64,000 nucleotides of DNA from Prolixibacteraceae bacterium (lineage in GTDB: Bacteria > Bacteroidota > Bacteroidia > Bacteroidales > Prolixibacteraceae): positions 1 through 64,000 of the forward strand of contig JABGRN010000018.1 of assembly GCA_018648265.1 (NCBI GenBank), read 5' to 3'. Made by a program: the position numbers and the translations under genes. Within the stretch, counting starts at the first letter, position 1. Each line of letters opens with the position of its first letter. Below, one piece after another: positions 62,430 through 64,000 of the stretch. The notes under the pieces were generated by a model that was not told where the DNA came from, did no database searches, and saw only the letters and a list, made by a program, of their open reading frames with translations.

Positions 62430-63296
62430 TTATTTTTCGGTGGCACATTCAGCTTTTTGATCTTGTTTTATTTTTCGGGGCGGAAAATTTAATTCAATAA
62501 TTGAATTAGTCGGGCATACCGAAACGCATTTCCTGCACAATTTGCATTTATCGGAGTCGATAAAAGCCAGATTGTTTTCAATAGTTATTGCATCAAATTT
62601 ACATTCTTTTTCACATTTTCCACAACCAATACAAGCCACACTACACGCTTTTCTGGCTACTCCACCTTTATCCTTGTTTCTACAGGCAACTACAACTTTT
62701 CTGTTTTTAGGATATTTTTTTCGAAGTTCAATAAGATCTTTTGGACATGCATCGACACAAGCTCCGCAAGCTACACATTTATCATCCAAAATTAACGGAA
62801 CTCCCAAACCTTCGCGCAAATCAATGGCACCAAAATCGCAAGCATCGTAACAATCGCCGTAACCCAAACATCCGAATTGGCAATCGGATTCACCACTATA
62901 TACCGACGCTGCAATTGCACATGTAGAAACACCATCGAAACTGCTGGTTTTTGGTCGGTGATCGCAGGTTCCGTTACATCGGATATACGCAACACGCGGA
63001 TCTTTTTTAACCGCTTCGAGTCCTAAAATTGCAGCAACACTGCTCATGGTTTCATTTCCACCAACCGGGCAATTTAAATCCGACAAATTATCGGCTTTAA
63101 CGCAAGCTTCTGCAAACGCCCGGCACCCGGCAAAACCACACCCTCCACAATTGGCACTAGGAAGTGCCTCTTCAACTTCGTCGAAACGGGGATCTTCAAT
63201 AACTTTAAATTTTTGTGCCACAAAGAAAAGGATTATCGCAGCCGAGGTTCCTATAACACTCAGGGTGGCAATTGTATATATAATTGTAATACTCAT
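62430..63296 (-). CDS. rnfB: Rnf electron transport complex subunit B
   Basis: 288 residues. N-terminal membrane helix, then the [4Fe-4S] motif of the domain (NCGGCGFAGC, about 49-58, and CPVGG), and several ferredoxin-type clusters: CVACGACVDACP, CIGCGKCEKEC and CKLCRKCVSVCP, plus a further Cys cluster near DCQFGCLGYGDC. It hands electrons to or takes them from soluble ferredoxin. Three bases separate it from rseC. Confidence 0.96.
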   Translation of the reverse strand: MSITIIYTIATLSVIGTSAAIILFFVAQKFKVIEDPRFDEVEEALPSANCGGCGFAGCRAFAEACVKADNLSDLNCPVGGNETMSSVAAILGLEAVKKDPRVAYIRCNGTCDHRPKTSSFDGVSTCAIAASVYSGESDCQFGCLGYGDCYDACDFGAIDLREGLGVPLILDDKCVACGACVDACPKDLIELRKKYPKNRKVVVACRNKDKGGVARKACSVACIGCGKCEKECKFDAITIENNLAFIDSDKCKLCRKCVSVCPTNSIIELNFPPRKIKQDQKAECATEK

Positions 63297-63299
63297 ATA

Positions 63300-63674
63300 T
63301 TAATTGATTTCTTCCACTTCGAATTTGAAAACTTTTTTTAATTGATGACGAAAAAAATATAATAATACATAATATGGAATCAAAATTACCAACGAAAGCA
63401 AACCGCTAAACAACTCATTGTTTGTAACTGAAATGGCAACTACTAAAGTAAACAGAACAATTATAAAAGGCAAAATATATCCATAAAAAAGGGCCGTAAA
63501 CCCTTTCGATTCCTGAAACACTACTGTTACTTCCTGTCCTGGAGAATATTTGTTCCTGAATTCTGCAATTTCAATTTCTTTTTCCTGTAAATCGGCTACC
63601 GAACATGCCCCGTTTGCATGGCACGAAGAACATGCAGATTGATTTACAATGGTTACAATCAACGAAGTACCCAC
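63300..63674 (-). CDS. RseC/MucC-family protein heading the rnf operon
   Basis: At least 124 residues. The N-terminal Cys cluster QSACSSCHANGAC is typical of RseC, and two membrane helices lie at about 60-80 and 85-105. RseC-like genes commonly precede rnf, and the product may help assemble or reduce the complex. The GTG at 63674 is the only canonical start in frame, but family similarity (IKHKGFVKEVV) continues upstream to about 63716 without any ATG, GTG or TTG, so the true N-terminus is uncertain. Confidence 0.85.
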   Translation of the reverse strand: MGTSLIVTIVNQSACSSCHANGACSVADLQEKEIEIAEFRNKYSPGQEVTVVFQESKGFTALFYGYILPFIIVLFTLVVAISVTNNELFSGLLSLVILIPYYVLLYFFRHQLKKVFKFEVEEIN

Positions 63675-63744
63675 TACTTCTTTTACAAAACCTTTATGTT
63701 TAATATCTGTTTTCGTAACGAATATTTTTGCTATTTCTAGATTG

Positions 63745-63752
63745 CAAATTTA
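63745..63752 (-). promoter_or_regulatory. -7 element of the rseC-rnf operon promoter
   Basis: On the minus strand TAAATTTG is an exact TAnnTTTG; TTTG at 63778-63781 lies 25 bases upstream of it, somewhat long. The expected transcription start is near 63738, ahead of the rseC reading frame. Confidence 0.5.
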
Positions 63753-64000
63753 GATATTTAAGGAAACCTATACATATCAAAATTCAGCTTTTATTGAAAA
63801 TATTTAATTTAGAAATAATCTAATTTAGGCTATTTTCTATTGGCCCAAAATGTAGGCAATTTTTGAAATGAAACCACCAGTATAAAAACAAAATTTTAAT
63901 TAATGTCGTTTAGTTTGCTAAAACCCTTCTACTTCGCTCAGGGTGACAGTCAATTTGAGAATTCAGCTAATTTTTTTAAGTATAATGAGAAAATGACAGA
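63753..64000. other. Gene-free right edge of the window
   Basis: AT-rich with no supported frame. At about 63929-63949 the word CTTCGCTCAGGGTGACA, common in dispersed intergenic repeats of Bacteroidota, is present. A gene could begin just beyond the edge. Confidence 0.35.

Overview
The window reads as chromosomal DNA of a low-GC member of the Bacteroidota, most likely an order Marinilabiliales/Prolixibacteraceae-like organism. The reasons are type IX secretion (T9SS) C-terminal sorting tails, SusC/TonB-type receptors, DUF6340 lipoproteins, the rSAM/lipoprotein pair, Bacteroidota promoter motifs (TTTG and TAnnTTTG) and a full Rnf operon. The lineage is inferred from gene content, not from a marker-gene tree. 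No rRNA, tRNA or CRISPR array was seen.

Region 1 (1-2.5 kb) is the edge of a restriction-modification locus: the 3' end of an HNH nuclease gene converging on a DNA N6-adenine methyltransferase with a fused HsdS-like recognition domain. Region 2 (2.6-21 kb) is a secreted and cell-envelope section: amidohydrolase, SGNH/LamG T9SS cargo, esterase, M28 peptidase, a VWA membrane protein followed by three paralogous DUF6340 lipoproteins, GH51 arabinofuranosidase, a large propeller-repeat T9SS protein, CvfB-like S1 protein and a GH43-like protein. Region 3 (21-32 kb) holds small housekeeping and hypothetical genes, two tandem PQQ-propeller paralogues, PhzF and a TonB-dependent receptor. Next comes a 1.1-kb non-coding stretch rich in inverted repeats.

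Region 4 (33-55.9 kb) is mostly core metabolism and maintenance: pyruvate phosphate dikinase, a LuxR-type two-component pair with two unknown genes beside it, RuvX, peptide deformylase, ComEC, TrkA-TrkH potassium uptake, a 25-bp tandem repeat, Sua5/YciO, MnmD, two FKBP isomerases, DUF3127 protein, YaaA, CGGC protein, an octaheme cytochrome fused to HEAT/TPR repeats, and an LKR-like dehydrogenase.

Region 5 (56-63.8 kb) is one minus-strand array reading rseC-rnfB-rnfC-rnfD-rnfG-(decayed four-helix-bundle gene)-rnfE-rnfA, then a lipoprotein and a radical SAM/SPASM enzyme coupled by a TAATG overlap. Rnf exchanges electrons between NADH and ferredoxin across the membrane. The radical SAM enzyme needs low-potential electrons, so the placement of the lipoprotein-modifying pair directly behind rnfA is the most suggestive functional association in the window.

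Several intergenic spaces carry compact inverted-repeat elements (27.7, 32.2, 39.2, 56.1 kb) and a low-complexity family built on TTCAG/AAGTTC words (21.1, 29.4, 47.1, 59.1, 61.0 kb). These look like dispersed non-coding repeats of this genome.
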